Part shown: piece after piece, positions 43,631-53,066 of the stretch
Layout of the letters: the number at the start of each line of letters is the position of its first letter
Numbering within the stretch: position 1 is the first letter of the stretch
Assembly (NCBI RefSeq): GCF_037031285.1
Contig: NZ_JAYEZO010000001.1
Coordinates: forward strand, 1,798,001 to 1,862,000
Length of the DNA: 64,000 nt
Reading direction: 5' to 3'
Source of the DNA: Halobellus sp. LT62
Lineage (GTDB): Archaea > Halobacteriota > Halobacteria > Halobacteriales > Haloferacaceae
The notes under the pieces: generated by a model
The model's input: only the letters and a program-made list of their open reading frames with translations
What the model was told of the DNA's origin: nothing
Database searches by the model: none
Translations under genes and position numbers: made by a program

Positions 43631-45814
43631 ATGGTTGCCGAGGAGACAGTCACGAGGCCGACGTTCTGGGGGATCGGACATCTCGGCGAGGTCGTATTCT
43701 ACGTGCTCGCCGCGCTGACGATTCTCGTGTTCTGCTACGGAGTGTACCGGCGGGTCGACCGACTCACCGACGGACAGGAAGACTGGTTCGATCGACTCGA
43801 TGACCTCCCGGGCCGAATCGTGTCCAGCGCTCGGATCGTCCTCTCGAACCGGAAGCTCTTCGATCGCGACACGGTCGGCGGGCTGATGCACGCGTTCATC
43901 CTCTGGGGTTTTCTGACGCTTCTGATCGGCACGACGATCCTCGCGATCGATATGGACCTCTACCAGCCGATCACCGGACTCGTCGGCACCGAGCAGTCCT
44001 TCTTCGTCGGCGACTTCTACCTCTCGTACTCGCTGGTGATGGACGCGATGGGACTGCTGTTCGTCGTCGGGGTCGGAGTCGCCCTCTACCGACGCTACGC
44101 CGCGCGTAACTGGCGGCTCCACGGGAAGCACACGAGCCTCGAAGACGACCTGTTCATTTGGACGCTCTTTCTCCTCGGCGTCGGCGGGTACCTCACCGAG
44201 GGGCTTCGCATCCTCGGAACGGGCTTTCCGGAGTTCGAGACCGTCAGCTTCGTCGGCTGGTTCGTCGCCGACGTGCTCGCGCTCGCGGGGATGACCCAGT
44301 TGACCGCGGAAGCGATCTACCCGGCCGTCTGGTGGTCCCACGCGCTGCTCGCGTTCGCCTTCATCGCCGCGATTCCGTTCGGCAAACCGTTCCATATGCT
44401 CTCGTCGTACGCGAACGTCGTCACCCGCGACGAGAAGGCCGGCGCGCGCCTCCCGGGCATCCCCGCCGACCTCGACGCCGACACCGGAGCCGAGGAGATT
44501 TCGGACTTCACGTGGAAGGAACTGCTCGACCAAGACGCCTGCACGAAGTGCGGCCGCTGTTCGTCTGCCTGCCCGGCGGAGTCCTCGGGACGACCGTTGG
44601 ACCCGCGGGACGTCATTTTGGACCTCAAGCAGTACCGCGACGCGCTGGACGCCGGTGAGACCGAGGAGGTCGACATCGTCGCCGACGGCGGCGAGAGCGT
44701 CGTCGACGCCGCGACGATGGAATCGTGTATGGCCTGTATGGCCTGTATGGACGCCTGCCCCGTCGACATCGAGCATCTCAGCTCGTTCACGCGGATGAAC
44801 CGCCAGCTGACGGACCAAGGTGACGTCGACTCGAACGTGCAGGACACCTTCGACAACATCATGGGGATGGGCAACACGTTCGGCGACCCGCCGGACGCCC
44901 GCGCCGACTGGGCCGACGACCTCGATTTCGAGGTCACCGACGCCCGCGAGGCGGACGTCGAGTACCTCTGGTACGTCGGCGACTACCCGAGCTACGACGA
45001 GCGAAACAAGAAGGTGGCCCGCTCGCTCGCGAGGATTCTCGAACACGCAGACGTCGAGTACGGCATCCTCTTCGAGGACGAGAAGTACGACGGCAACGAC
45101 ATCCGGCGGCTGGGCGAGGAGTTCCTCTACGTCGACCTCGCGGGCTATCACGTCGAGCGGTTCGAGGAGGTCGATCCGGACAAGATCATCTGCACGGACC
45201 CGCACTCGTACAACACGTTCAAGAACGAGTACCCGGAGATCGAGTACGCCGACTTCGCCGAGGAGCCGCTGATGCAGTTCGAGTTCGACGGCGAGTGGAA
45301 CAAGGATGGGAAAATCGAGGTGCTCCACTGGACGCAGGCGATCGAGGAGCTCGTCGACGACGGCCGATTGGGGCTTCAGGGCACCGAACTCGACTACACG
45401 GTGACCTACCACGATCCGTGTCACCTCGGTCGGTACAACGACGAGTACGAGGCCCCGAGATCGCTCATCCGCGCGACGGGCGCGACGCTGTCTGAGATGC
45501 CGCGCAACCGCAACGAATCGTTCTGCTGTGGCGGCGGCGGCGGCGGCCTCTGGATGGACATCGACGAGGAGTCGAAACCGAGCGAAGAGCGGATGCGCGA
45601 GGCGCTCGAGGACACCGACGCCGGGTCGGCCGTCGAGAAGTTCGTCGTGGCCTGCCCGATGTGTATGACGATGTACGAAGATGGGATGAAAACCGGCGGC
45701 TACGAGGACGACATCGAGATCGTCGACGTCGCCGAACTGCTCGTCGAGGCGATCGAGGCGGGTCCGGGCGTCGACGCACCGGGCGCTTCAGGAGCGACGA
45801 GTCAGGCGGACTGA
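43631..45814 (+). CDS. HdrD/EMO-type membrane Fe-S oxidoreductase (ETF:quinone oxidoreductase-like)
   Basis: 727 residues. The first about 270 form six membrane helices like the NarI/HdrE cytochrome b. Then come two [4Fe-4S] ferredoxin motifs, CTKCGRCSSACP (near 303) and CMACMACMDACP (near 366). Two CCG domains follow: YHDPCHLG near 595 with FCCGGGGGG, and CPMC near 675, as in heterodisulfide reductase D. This architecture is the ETF:(methyl)menaquinone oxidoreductase family (EMO; Rv0338c-like), which takes electrons from ETF into the quinone pool. Being divergent from the dehydrogenase-etfBA operon fits exactly. It could also handle thiol/disulfide electrons. Confidence 0.9.
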   Translation: MVAEETVTRPTFWGIGHLGEVVFYVLAALTILVFCYGVYRRVDRLTDGQEDWFDRLDDLPGRIVSSARIVLSNRKLFDRDTVGGLMHAFILWGFLTLLIGTTILAIDMDLYQPITGLVGTEQSFFVGDFYLSYSLVMDAMGLLFVVGVGVALYRRYAARNWRLHGKHTSLEDDLFIWTLFLLGVGGYLTEGLRILGTGFPEFETVSFVGWFVADVLALAGMTQLTAEAIYPAVWWSHALLAFAFIAAIPFGKPFHMLSSYANVVTRDEKAGARLPGIPADLDADTGAEEISDFTWKELLDQDACTKCGRCSSACPAESSGRPLDPRDVILDLKQYRDALDAGETEEVDIVADGGESVVDAATMESCMACMACMDACPVDIEHLSSFTRMNRQLTDQGDVDSNVQDTFDNIMGMGNTFGDPPDARADWADDLDFEVTDAREADVEYLWYVGDYPSYDERNKKVARSLARILEHADVEYGILFEDEKYDGNDIRRLGEEFLYVDLAGYHVERFEEVDPDKIICTDPHSYNTFKNEYPEIEYADFAEEPLMQFEFDGEWNKDGKIEVLHWTQAIEELVDDGRLGLQGTELDYTVTYHDPCHLGRYNDEYEAPRSLIRATGATLSEMPRNRNESFCCGGGGGGLWMDIDEESKPSEERMREALEDTDAGSAVEKFVVACPMCMTMYEDGMKTGGYEDDIEIVDVAELLVEAIEAGPGVDAPGASGATSQAD

Positions 45815-46001
45815 GTGTACAGGGAGCCGTTCGGATCGGTAGCCGTTCGGACCGGACACGGTTCCGATCGGAGAGCCGACGTTTCTGATTCCGGGGCGTG
45901 CGCCCTCTGTCGCGTTTCTCTGCCAGATTCCGTTCGTTCGTGTCGATAAACGCGGAAAGTTATTTGTGATCGGGTCGTGTCAGTGCGAATGGTTCGCAGG
46001 G

Positions 46002-46445
46002 ATGTACGATCAGATACTGATACCCTACGACGGGAGCGACGAGGCGGAAAAGGGCGCTAAACACGGGATCGAACTCGCTGCTGCACTCGGGTCGACCGTT
46101 CACGGTCTCTACGTCATCGACTTACCGGGGACACCGCGAGCGCTGGCACTGCGAGACGACGAAGAGAAGATGCGCGAGGATTATCGGCGATACGGCGACG
46201 AGGTGCTCTCGGAGCTCTCGGAGATGGGCGAAGAGCACGGCGTCGACGTCGTCACGGAGACGCGGACCGGCACGCCGAGCGAGGAGATCGTCGACTACGC
46301 GAAAGACGAGGGAATGGACGCCATCGTGATGGGATCGGCCTACCGCGGGAAGATCGGCGGCCTGCTCGGCGGCACGATGGACAAAGTGGTGCGGAGCGCG
46401 ACGGTTCCGGTCGTCAGTCAGCGAATGCGGATGGAAGAAGTCTGA
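46002..46445 (+). CDS. Universal stress protein, UspA family
   Basis: 147 residues, one Usp domain. MYDQILIPYDGSDEAEKGAK is the N-terminus; the C-terminal nucleotide-binding motif GSAYRGKIGGLLGGTMDKVV follows the G-2x-G-9x-G-S pattern of ATP-binding Usps. The start at 46002 is chosen because it places the family's first strand at residue 3. Expected role is stress tolerance; no target is indicated. Confidence 0.92.
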   Translation: MYDQILIPYDGSDEAEKGAKHGIELAAALGSTVHGLYVIDLPGTPRALALRDDEEKMREDYRRYGDEVLSELSEMGEEHGVDVVTETRTGTPSEEIVDYAKDEGMDAIVMGSAYRGKIGGLLGGTMDKVVRSATVPVVSQRMRMEEV

Positions 46446-46517
46446 CGTGGAACAGAAACCGTCCCTGGGGTGGGCGACGCGATCGCGAACTCCCTCTCAT
46501 TCGTCAACGAGGCCGTC

Positions 46518-46679
46518 TCAGGGTTTGACGAACCGTTTTTCACGCAGATAGATCACGATACTCGCCGAGAGGAACAACACGCCCGCAACGGCGTAGTTGC
46601 CGATGGTCATCGCCGCGAGTGCGAGGGCCAAGAGCACCACAACAAAGATCGCAGCAGCCGTCGCGAGTGGGTTGTCCAT
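46518..46679 (-). CDS. 53-residue membrane protein
   Basis: Starts MDNPLATAAAIFVVVLLALA and contains two hydrophobic helices with a short connecting turn (MTIGNYAVAG). It ends with the basic tail YLREKRFVKP. The open frame is clean and the hydrophobic pattern is unlike random high-GC sequence. No family is recognised. It is convergent with the universal stress gene. Confidence 0.6.
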   Translation of the reverse strand: MDNPLATAAAIFVVVLLALALAAMTIGNYAVAGVLFLSASIVIYLREKRFVKP

Positions 46680-46724
46680 ACACCGAGACGACACGTGGGA
46701 GAGATAATACTATCGTCGCCGAAA

Positions 46725-47141
46725 TCAGAAGTCGTGTCTGAACTCCCAGTGGTACCGACACCCGTGACAAGTGGCCCACTCCGGAACGTCGATCACCCTC
46801 GGATGCCGCCGTCCGTGCTCCATCTCCGAGCCGCAAACCGGACAGGTGAAATATCGGAGTTCGAGGTCGGGAAACTCGTCGTAGTCGTACGTCGCGACGC
46901 ATCGGGAACAGTCGATATCGTCGTGTGGATGTCGCTGGCTAACGTCGCTGTTACACCGGTTGCAGCGTAACAGTGCGGGCGGACGAGAGGCCCATCCCAC
47001 GTCACCGTCCAGCGTAGTCGTACTCGTCTCGGGGCTCGAAAGTCGGAAGCCCGGGTTATCGGGATCGACGCGGAGCGGTGACACGATTCGCTCCCCGATG
47101 TGACAGACCCACCCGAACACAACACGTAAATAATCAATCAC
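46725..47141 (-). CDS. Zinc-ribbon-like protein of unknown function
   Basis: About 138 residues. Two Cys-pair modules: CNRCN with DCSRC, and CPVCGSEMEHGRRHP with CHGCRYHW, forming one or two treble-clef/zinc-ribbon sites. The start is uncertain: GTG at 47141 gives the ordinary-looking N-terminus IDYLRVVFGWVCHIGERIVS, and a frame to 47228 adds a less likely extension. Probably a small metal-binding protein; function unknown. Confidence 0.6.
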   Translation of the reverse strand: MIDYLRVVFGWVCHIGERIVSPLRVDPDNPGFRLSSPETSTTTLDGDVGWASRPPALLRCNRCNSDVSQRHPHDDIDCSRCVATYDYDEFPDLELRYFTCPVCGSEMEHGRRHPRVIDVPEWATCHGCRYHWEFRHDF

Positions 47142-47622
47142 GATGAGGATGTAGGTCCGTGCACACACGGTAGCCGTCCCGGATTCCAGAGGCGGATACA
47201 CGGCCGAGCCGGCGGTTTTCTGGGCCACAGCCCACGCAGTTGATCAGACACGATGCACGAACACGAATTCGCCGCACGATAGTAAACGCATTGGCCGATA
47301 AAAAGCCGGGCGCGAAGGGGCACGTGCGTTCTCCTATTGAGGAATTACACGGGTTTCAGTCGCTCACAGGCGAATATTGCCCAAGCTTTAATAGAACTCA
47401 ATGATTGTTAGTGCGTGAGGTTGTGTAACATTCCACTACGGAGTGACTCAACCGACAGCACGCGACGGTGGGACACTCCCGGCGTCGAAAGTACAGCCAG
47501 CCAACTGAATCGGACGGGAAAGTGGGTCAGTGAGAGGGACCACGCAAACCACTCACTCCGAATCGACCACAAGACGATGATACCAACACTCAACAACAAT
47601 TGCGGTTCAGCGGAGGTAGCGT
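47142..47622. other. Leader/promoter region of the BCCT gene
   Basis: About 480 bp without a convincing gene. A TATA-like CTTTAATAG lies at 47386-47394, which would give a transcript leader of about 200 nt before the BCCT start. A dyad AGTGAG (47529-47534) / CTCACT (47552-47557) lies within it. A short frame that would begin at GTG 47415 overlaps the BCCT start but has non-halophilic composition. Confidence 0.4.
47612..47617 (+). promoter_or_regulatory. Strong Shine-Dalgarno sequence of the BCCT gene
   Basis: GGAGGT ends 5 nt before ATG 47623. Most genes here look leaderless, so a perfect anti-16S match is unusual and decides this start. Confidence 0.7.
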
Positions 47623-49368
47623 ATGTCAGATAGCGACGACGGAGGGATGTCCGACGGGTTGCAAGTAGAGCTGTTCCATCCGGAATCAGATCGGAGCCCC
47701 GGCGACACCAACATCCAGCGGTTCGGGTTCGATATCCATCCGATCGTCTTCCCGGTCGCACTGCTCTTGATCGCGGTGTTCATCGCCGCGACCGTGCTTC
47801 TCGGAGAGCAGGCCGCACAGGCGTACGCTGCGGTCCGCGGATTCTTCGAGGGCAACTTCGGCTGGTTCTACTTGCTCGCGGTGAACATCTTCATCGTAAC
47901 CATCCTGTACTTCGCGCTCGGGCGGTTCGGAACGATCCGGATCGGCGGCGTCGAAGCCGAAAAGGAGTTCTCGGACTTCTCGTGGATGGCGATGCTGTTC
48001 AGCGCCGGGATGGGTATCGGCCTGATGTTCTTCAGCGTCTCGGAACCGCTGTACTACGTCTCGAACGTGCCCGGGTTCTTCGGCGCTGAGGCGGGGACCG
48101 GCGCGGCCGGCGTCGCCGCGATGACCCAGACGTTCTTCCACTGGGGCTTCCACCCGTGGGCGATTTACGGTCTCGTCGGCCTCGGATTGGCGTTCTTCTC
48201 GTTCAACCGGGGGCTGCCACTGACCTTCCGGTCGATCTTCTGGCCCCTCCTCGGTGAGCGAATTTACGGCTGGCCCGGCCACATCATCGACTTGGTGACC
48301 GTGTTCGCGACGCTGTTCGGACTGGCCACGTCGCTCGGGCTGGGCGTCGCGCAGGTGAACACCGGCCTCTCGTACGTGCTCGGCGATATGCTCGGTCTCG
48401 TGAGCATCCCGACCGGGACGATGCCGCAGGTCGTGCTGATCGCCGGGATTACCGCAATCGCGACGATGTCCGTCGCCGCCGGTCTCGAAGGCGGAGTCAA
48501 GCGGCTGAGTACGATCAACCTTTATTTGATGTTGACCCTGCTCGGGTTCATCATCATCGTCGGCCCGACGCTCTACATCTTCGGCGCGTGGGTCGAAGGA
48601 CTCGGTTCCTACTTCGGAAACCTCCTCTCGCTCGCGTTCTTCACCGGCACGCTCGGTGAAGGCGGCGGAACGGTCGGCGCGTGGACCGTGTTCTACTGGG
48701 CGTGGTGGATCGCTTGGTCGCCCTTCGTCGGGATGTTCATTGCGCGCATCTCGAAGGGCCGGACGGTCCGTGAGTTCGTGATGGGCGTGCTGTTCCTGCC
48801 CTCGCTGTTCTCGACGCTGTGGCTCGCAGCGTTCGGTGGCAGCGCACTGCAGAACACGATTGTCGGTAACGGCGCGGCGCTGGCGACGTACAACGAGCTC
48901 GGACAGACCGTCGCGATGTTCGCCCTGCTGGAGCAGTTCCCGCTCGGGGCGATTTCCGGACTACTCGCGACGCTTCTGGTAATCACCTTCTTCGTCACGT
49001 CTTCGGACTCGGGGTCGCTCGTCATCGACCACCTCACCTCGGGTGGCAAACACGACGTCCCGAAGGTCCAGCGTATCTTCTGGGCCGTCACCGAGGGGGC
49101 CGTCGCGGCAGTCCTGCTCATCGGGGGCGGACTCAACGCGCTGCAGACGGCCGCCATCGCGACCGGGTTCCCGTTCGCGATCATCCTCGTCTTGATGTGT
49201 TACACCGTCTATCAGGGGCTCAAAAACGAGCACGAGATCCTGTCTTCGGAGCAGTTCGCCGAACGCATCCAAGACCTCACGGACCAAGACGAGGTTGACG
49301 TCGTCACCACGGGTAACGAGACGGTAACCGAGATTAGAGGCGGCGCAGACACCGAAGGGGGTGACTAA
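47623..49368 (+). CDS. BCCT family transporter (betaine/choline/carnitine)
   Basis: 581-residue membrane transporter with about 12 helices. FSDFSWMAMLFSAGMGIGL and FSVSEPLYY hold the conserved BCCT signature (betaine-type AGMGIGL motif with following Glu-Pro). YWAWWIAWSPFVGMFIARIS is the Trp-rich substrate-binding helix. Such carriers import glycine betaine, choline or carnitine with sodium or protons. The acidic N- and C-terminal tails may sense osmotic strength. In this region it is the natural entry point for methylated amines consumed by the FAD-GcvT enzymes. Confidence 0.93.
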   Translation: MSDSDDGGMSDGLQVELFHPESDRSPGDTNIQRFGFDIHPIVFPVALLLIAVFIAATVLLGEQAAQAYAAVRGFFEGNFGWFYLLAVNIFIVTILYFALGRFGTIRIGGVEAEKEFSDFSWMAMLFSAGMGIGLMFFSVSEPLYYVSNVPGFFGAEAGTGAAGVAAMTQTFFHWGFHPWAIYGLVGLGLAFFSFNRGLPLTFRSIFWPLLGERIYGWPGHIIDLVTVFATLFGLATSLGLGVAQVNTGLSYVLGDMLGLVSIPTGTMPQVVLIAGITAIATMSVAAGLEGGVKRLSTINLYLMLTLLGFIIIVGPTLYIFGAWVEGLGSYFGNLLSLAFFTGTLGEGGGTVGAWTVFYWAWWIAWSPFVGMFIARISKGRTVREFVMGVLFLPSLFSTLWLAAFGGSALQNTIVGNGAALATYNELGQTVAMFALLEQFPLGAISGLLATLLVITFFVTSSDSGSLVIDHLTSGGKHDVPKVQRIFWAVTEGAVAAVLLIGGGLNALQTAAIATGFPFAIILVLMCYTVYQGLKNEHEILSSEQFAERIQDLTDQDEVDVVTTGNETVTEIRGGADTEGGD

Positions 49369-49554
49369 TCCGGCGGCGACGACCCCCCGAACGGACGTTT
49401 CGACGACGAGTACACCGACTATCTCCTTATCAGAACACTCGATCACTCCGGAGCGACAGCGATATTTCGAGCCGACGAGACGCCGAGTCACGAACTACGA
49501 TACGAGATCCCGGCTCACCGAACCGCAGCAGTCGAACGCCTCAGTCGCCGTTTG

Positions 49555-49803
49555 TCAGTAGTACTTCCACTCGTCGTCGTCCTCGTCGGGCGGGCGTCGG
49601 CTAACTTCATCGTCGTCCGATTCAATATCGTCGGGCCACTGAATCCCCTCGCCTCGCACGCTGCGGTAGAGGAAGCCGACGAACGCGACGAGGAGCAGCA
49701 GTAAGACCAGCGTGCCGGCGAGGCTCACGAGGTCGGCGAGTGATTCGAACGGCAACTGCAGGGCACGCGGGGCGACGCCCGCGAGAGGTGGGGTCGATGC
49801 CAT
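49555..49803 (-). CDS. 82-residue single-helix membrane protein
   Basis: One hydrophobic helix (LVSLAGTLVLLLLLVAFVGF) followed by a very acidic cytoplasmic tail ending DDDEWKYY. No family is recognised. It is convergent with the BCCT gene. A short single-helix subunit of a transporter or redox complex is possible but unproven. Confidence 0.6.
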   Translation of the reverse strand: MASTPPLAGVAPRALQLPFESLADLVSLAGTLVLLLLLVAFVGFLYRSVRGEGIQWPDDIESDDDEVSRRPPDEDDDEWKYY

Positions 49804-49974
49804 GGCTATCGTAGCGTTCGCAGGGTCACTGGCTCGATCGTACGCCGCCGGGGGATCGAACGAGTACGCAGTAGCGAACGGTACGTCGACCTACGGGCTG
49901 GAGACGTTTAATTCCGGGCGGCCGCTTCGACCGCGCAAAGCGCCCGCTGGGAGTACGGCCGCACGTTTTAGACC

Positions 49975-50532
49975 TCAGTTATTTGCTGCTTGTCGCTCGG
50001 CCGCGTCCGCGTGAATCCATCGACGGACCGATCCACCGATACCGAACGCCGCGAGACCGAACCAAGCCACGGCCCCGAGGACGAACGGGAGGACGAGGAC
50101 GGCTACGGCACCGACGAGACTGGCCCCGAGGAGACCGATCCACGGATCTCCCAACCCGGCTCTGTCGGCGAGCCACACGCCGAGGACGACGTATCCGATT
50201 CCGCCGAGCGTGAGCAACGCGCCGCCGAGAACGACGAACGCGATCGTCAAGACGACCGGGGAGCCGACGCCGAGTCCGGCGAGTTGGGTGAATCCGTAGG
50301 CGACGAGAAAGCCCGCCAACGCGTAGGCGAAGAACCCGTAGAATACGGCGAGCGGGAGGTTCTCCGTCGACGCCTCGACCGCAGCCCTGAGACGGTTCCC
50401 GTACCGGTAGTGGACCGCGCCACCGACGAGAACGGTACTCAGAAACGCCGCGGCCGCTCGATACGACGCCGGGGCGGAGGCCACGATCGAGGGGTCGTAG
50501 GCAGTCTGAAGAATCACGACACGAGCTAACAC
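49975..50532 (-). CDS. Membrane protein, probably haloarchaea-specific
   Basis: Up to 185 residues with four to five hydrophobic helices (LPLAVFYGFFAYALAGFLVA; VVLTIAFVVLGGALLTLGG; ALVGAVAVLVLPF-like). The start is GTG at 50532 or GTG at 50517; no ATG is close. No catalytic motif is recognised. It lies just after the folate fusion gene on the same strand with a 59-bp gap. Confidence 0.68.
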   Translation of the reverse strand: MLARVVILQTAYDPSIVASAPASYRAAAAFLSTVLVGGAVHYRYGNRLRAAVEASTENLPLAVFYGFFAYALAGFLVAYGFTQLAGLGVGSPVVLTIAFVVLGGALLTLGGIGYVVLGVWLADRAGLGDPWIGLLGASLVGAVAVLVLPFVLGAVAWFGLAAFGIGGSVRRWIHADAAERQAANN

Positions 50533-50591
50533 AAGACGTCGTGAAAGTGTGTCGATCGGGAACGATCAGGCGGAGTTCTCGATGAGAACTG

Positions 50592-53066
50592 TCACTCCCG
50601 ACTCAGCCGTCCTTCAGCGATCCGCAGCGCCGCCACGTTGGCTTCGACGTCGTGGACGCGAACCACATCCGCACCGCGGTCCGCGGCGATCGCCGTTCCC
50701 GCGACGGTGGGCGTCAGTCGACCGTCGTCGACGTAATCTACCGCCGCGAACATCGACTTCCGCGAGTGACCGATCAGCACCGGACAGCCCAGCGCCCGGA
50801 GCTCCCCGGCGCGGTCGATGAGCGCGAACGACTCGTCAGGCGATTTGCCGAACCCGCACCCGGGATCGATCACGATCTTCCGCGGGTCGATCCCGGCCCG
50901 CTCTGCCCGGATGGTCTGTTCGTTGAGCGCGTCGATCACGTCGTCGACGACGTCGTCGTAGACGGGGGAACTGTCGGGATCGACCGGAATCGAGTGACTG
51001 TGCATCAACACGAGCGAGGCGTCGTGCTCGGCGATCACGAACGGCATCTCCGGATCGGCGAGGCCGGACACGTCGTTGACGATGTCCGCTCCGGCCTCCA
51101 GTGCGGCGTCGGCCACCTCGGCCTTCCACGTGTCGACCGAGATCGGGACGTCGAGGGCGGAGACCGCCTCGATGACCGGAACGACGCGGTCGATCTCCTC
51201 GTCTGCCGAAACCGGATCCGCGCCGGGACGAGTGCTTTCACCACCGATATCGATGACGTCCGCACCGGCGTCGACCATCGCTTCCGCCCGATCGACCGCG
51301 GTTTCGAGCGCCTCGTACTGGCCGCCGTCGTGGAAGCTGTCCGGCGTCACGTTGAGGATGCCCATCACCGCCGTACCGTCCCCGACGAGCGGACCGAGAC
51401 CCGCTTCGGTCGGGGGATCGTTCCGGCCGAGCTGTTCGTCGAGCTGGGTCGCGACGTGTCGGAGTCCGAGTCCCGCGTCCGCGAGTTTCGAGACGAGTTC
51501 GCGAAGTTGCGTCGTCGTTCCGGCGATCACCGTCGCGACCAGTTTTTTCGGGCTCCCCGCGGTCGAGCTGCGGCAGTCGCCGCCGACCGACGAGACGAGT
51601 TCGGCGACTCGTTCGGCCTGGTCGGGCCTGAGGTGCGTCCTGAACAGCTGTCGGTCCACGTCGGCGGCGATGCCGGTGTGATTGGTTTGCGGCGTCTCAC
51701 CCGGAACATCCGCGGATGGGGTGTCGAACGAGGCACCGATGAAGGAGGTGGCGACGTGCGCACGGCGCGTGCTGGCGGTGGGGACCAGACAGCGAGCCCA
51801 GCGGTCTCTCGCCTCCGCGACCGCGTACAGCGAACCCGTGACGAGGACGAAATCGTCGGGATCGGCCGATTCGATTGCCGCTTCGGTCGCCTCTGCGACC
51901 GACGGAACGATCTCGACCGAATCGGCGCGGGAGTCGAGCGTTTCGGCCAGTGCGTCGGGCGCTGCCGCCCGATCGAGGTCCGGACGGGTCGCGTACGCCG
52001 TCGCGATCGGCGGCAGCGGCGCGACCATCTCGCCGTGCGCCTTGTCGGCCATCGCGCCGAACACGAGGTGGAGGTCGTCGTACGTGTAGCGGTCTAGCAG
52101 GGCCGCGAGCGTCTCCGCAGCACCGGGGTTGTGCGATCCGTCGAGGACGACCATCGGCTCCCGAGACATAATCTCGAACCGTCCCGGCCAGACGACCGAC
52201 CGGAGCCCGAGGGCGATCGTCTCGCTGTCGACGTCCGCGATCTGTCGCGCGAGCGTCGCCGCGACGCCCGCGTTTGCGGCTTGATGCGCTCCCAGTAGCG
52301 GTAGCTGCGTCTCCACCGACCAACCGGGACCGGTTATCCGCACCTCGCTTTCGACGGCCGAGTGCATCCCGGTCTCGATCGCGACGACATCGGGGGCCTC
52401 CCCGGTTTCATCGGCCTCTCGCCCGACCGTGATAACGTCCGTGACCTCGCGGATCGCGTCGAGCGCCGCGCCGCGCGCGCCGGTGACGAGCGGGGCGTTC
52501 GCGGGTGCGACTTGGGCCTTGTCGCGAGCGATCTCCTCGACGGTGTCGCCCAAGAGTTCGGTGTGTTCGAGGCTGACGCTCGTGACGGCGCTCGCGACCG
52601 GATCTACCGCGCTCGTCGCGTCGTAGCGGCCGCCGATCCCGACTTCGAGAATGGCCACGTCGACATCCATCTCGCTGAAGTGCCGCAGCGCGATGGCGGT
52701 CAGGACCTCGAAGTGGGTGGGCTCGTCGTCAATCTCACGAAGGCGATCGATGCACGGCGTGATCTCCTCGACGTACGTCGCGAGATTGGATTTCGGAATC
52801 TTCCGCCCGTCGACCTGCACCTGTTCGCGGAAGTCGTTCAGCCCGGGCGAGGTGAAGACCCCGACGCTGACGCCCGCGCGCCGGAGGACGCTGTCTAACA
52901 TCCGCGCGGTGCTCCCCTTCCCGTTCGAGCCCGCGATCTGCACGCAATCGACGTCGCCCTGCGGGTCGTCGAAGTGCGCCAGCATCTGCGCCGTCGTCTC
53001 GATACCGAGTTTCGGCCGCCGCTGCTGGAACGAGGTGAGGTAGTCGGCCGCCTCGTGGTATTTCAT
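50592..53066 (-). CDS. folCP: Bifunctional folylpolyglutamate/dihydrofolate synthase - dihydropteroate synthase
   Basis: 824 residues. Residues about 1-425 are FolC: QIAGSNGKGSTARML (ATP P-loop), then HSSV-type strands, IGGRYDATS and ARQIADVDSETIAL. From about 560 the chain is dihydropteroate synthase (FolP): MGILNVTPDSFHDGG, then VIDIGGESTRPGADP, then ISVDTWKAEVADAAL, then DPGCGFGKSP, then VLIGHSRKSMF. The roughly 130-residue middle includes VAELVSSVGGDC and a linker of haloarchaeal type. Such FolC-FolP fusions are known in haloarchaea, where folate, not methanopterin, carries C1 units. It is divergent from the formate-THF ligase gene. Confidence 0.95.
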   Translation of the reverse strand: MKYHEAADYLTSFQQRRPKLGIETTAQMLAHFDDPQGDVDCVQIAGSNGKGSTARMLDSVLRRAGVSVGVFTSPGLNDFREQVQVDGRKIPKSNLATYVEEITPCIDRLREIDDEPTHFEVLTAIALRHFSEMDVDVAILEVGIGGRYDATSAVDPVASAVTSVSLEHTELLGDTVEEIARDKAQVAPANAPLVTGARGAALDAIREVTDVITVGREADETGEAPDVVAIETGMHSAVESEVRITGPGWSVETQLPLLGAHQAANAGVAATLARQIADVDSETIALGLRSVVWPGRFEIMSREPMVVLDGSHNPGAAETLAALLDRYTYDDLHLVFGAMADKAHGEMVAPLPPIATAYATRPDLDRAAAPDALAETLDSRADSVEIVPSVAEATEAAIESADPDDFVLVTGSLYAVAEARDRWARCLVPTASTRRAHVATSFIGASFDTPSADVPGETPQTNHTGIAADVDRQLFRTHLRPDQAERVAELVSSVGGDCRSSTAGSPKKLVATVIAGTTTQLRELVSKLADAGLGLRHVATQLDEQLGRNDPPTEAGLGPLVGDGTAVMGILNVTPDSFHDGGQYEALETAVDRAEAMVDAGADVIDIGGESTRPGADPVSADEEIDRVVPVIEAVSALDVPISVDTWKAEVADAALEAGADIVNDVSGLADPEMPFVIAEHDASLVLMHSHSIPVDPDSSPVYDDVVDDVIDALNEQTIRAERAGIDPRKIVIDPGCGFGKSPDESFALIDRAGELRALGCPVLIGHSRKSMFAAVDYVDDGRLTPTVAGTAIAADRGADVVRVHDVEANVAALRIAEGRLSRE

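Noticed and set aside
44725-44765. Repeated CCTGTATGG units in the EMO-like gene
   Set aside because: Explained by the ferredoxin motif Cys-Met-Ala-Cys-Met-Ala-Cys-Met within a normal coding frame.
47415-47633. 72-codon frame overlapping the BCCT start
   Set aside because: Not acidic and no family match. Kept only as a possible regulatory leader frame, not as a gene.
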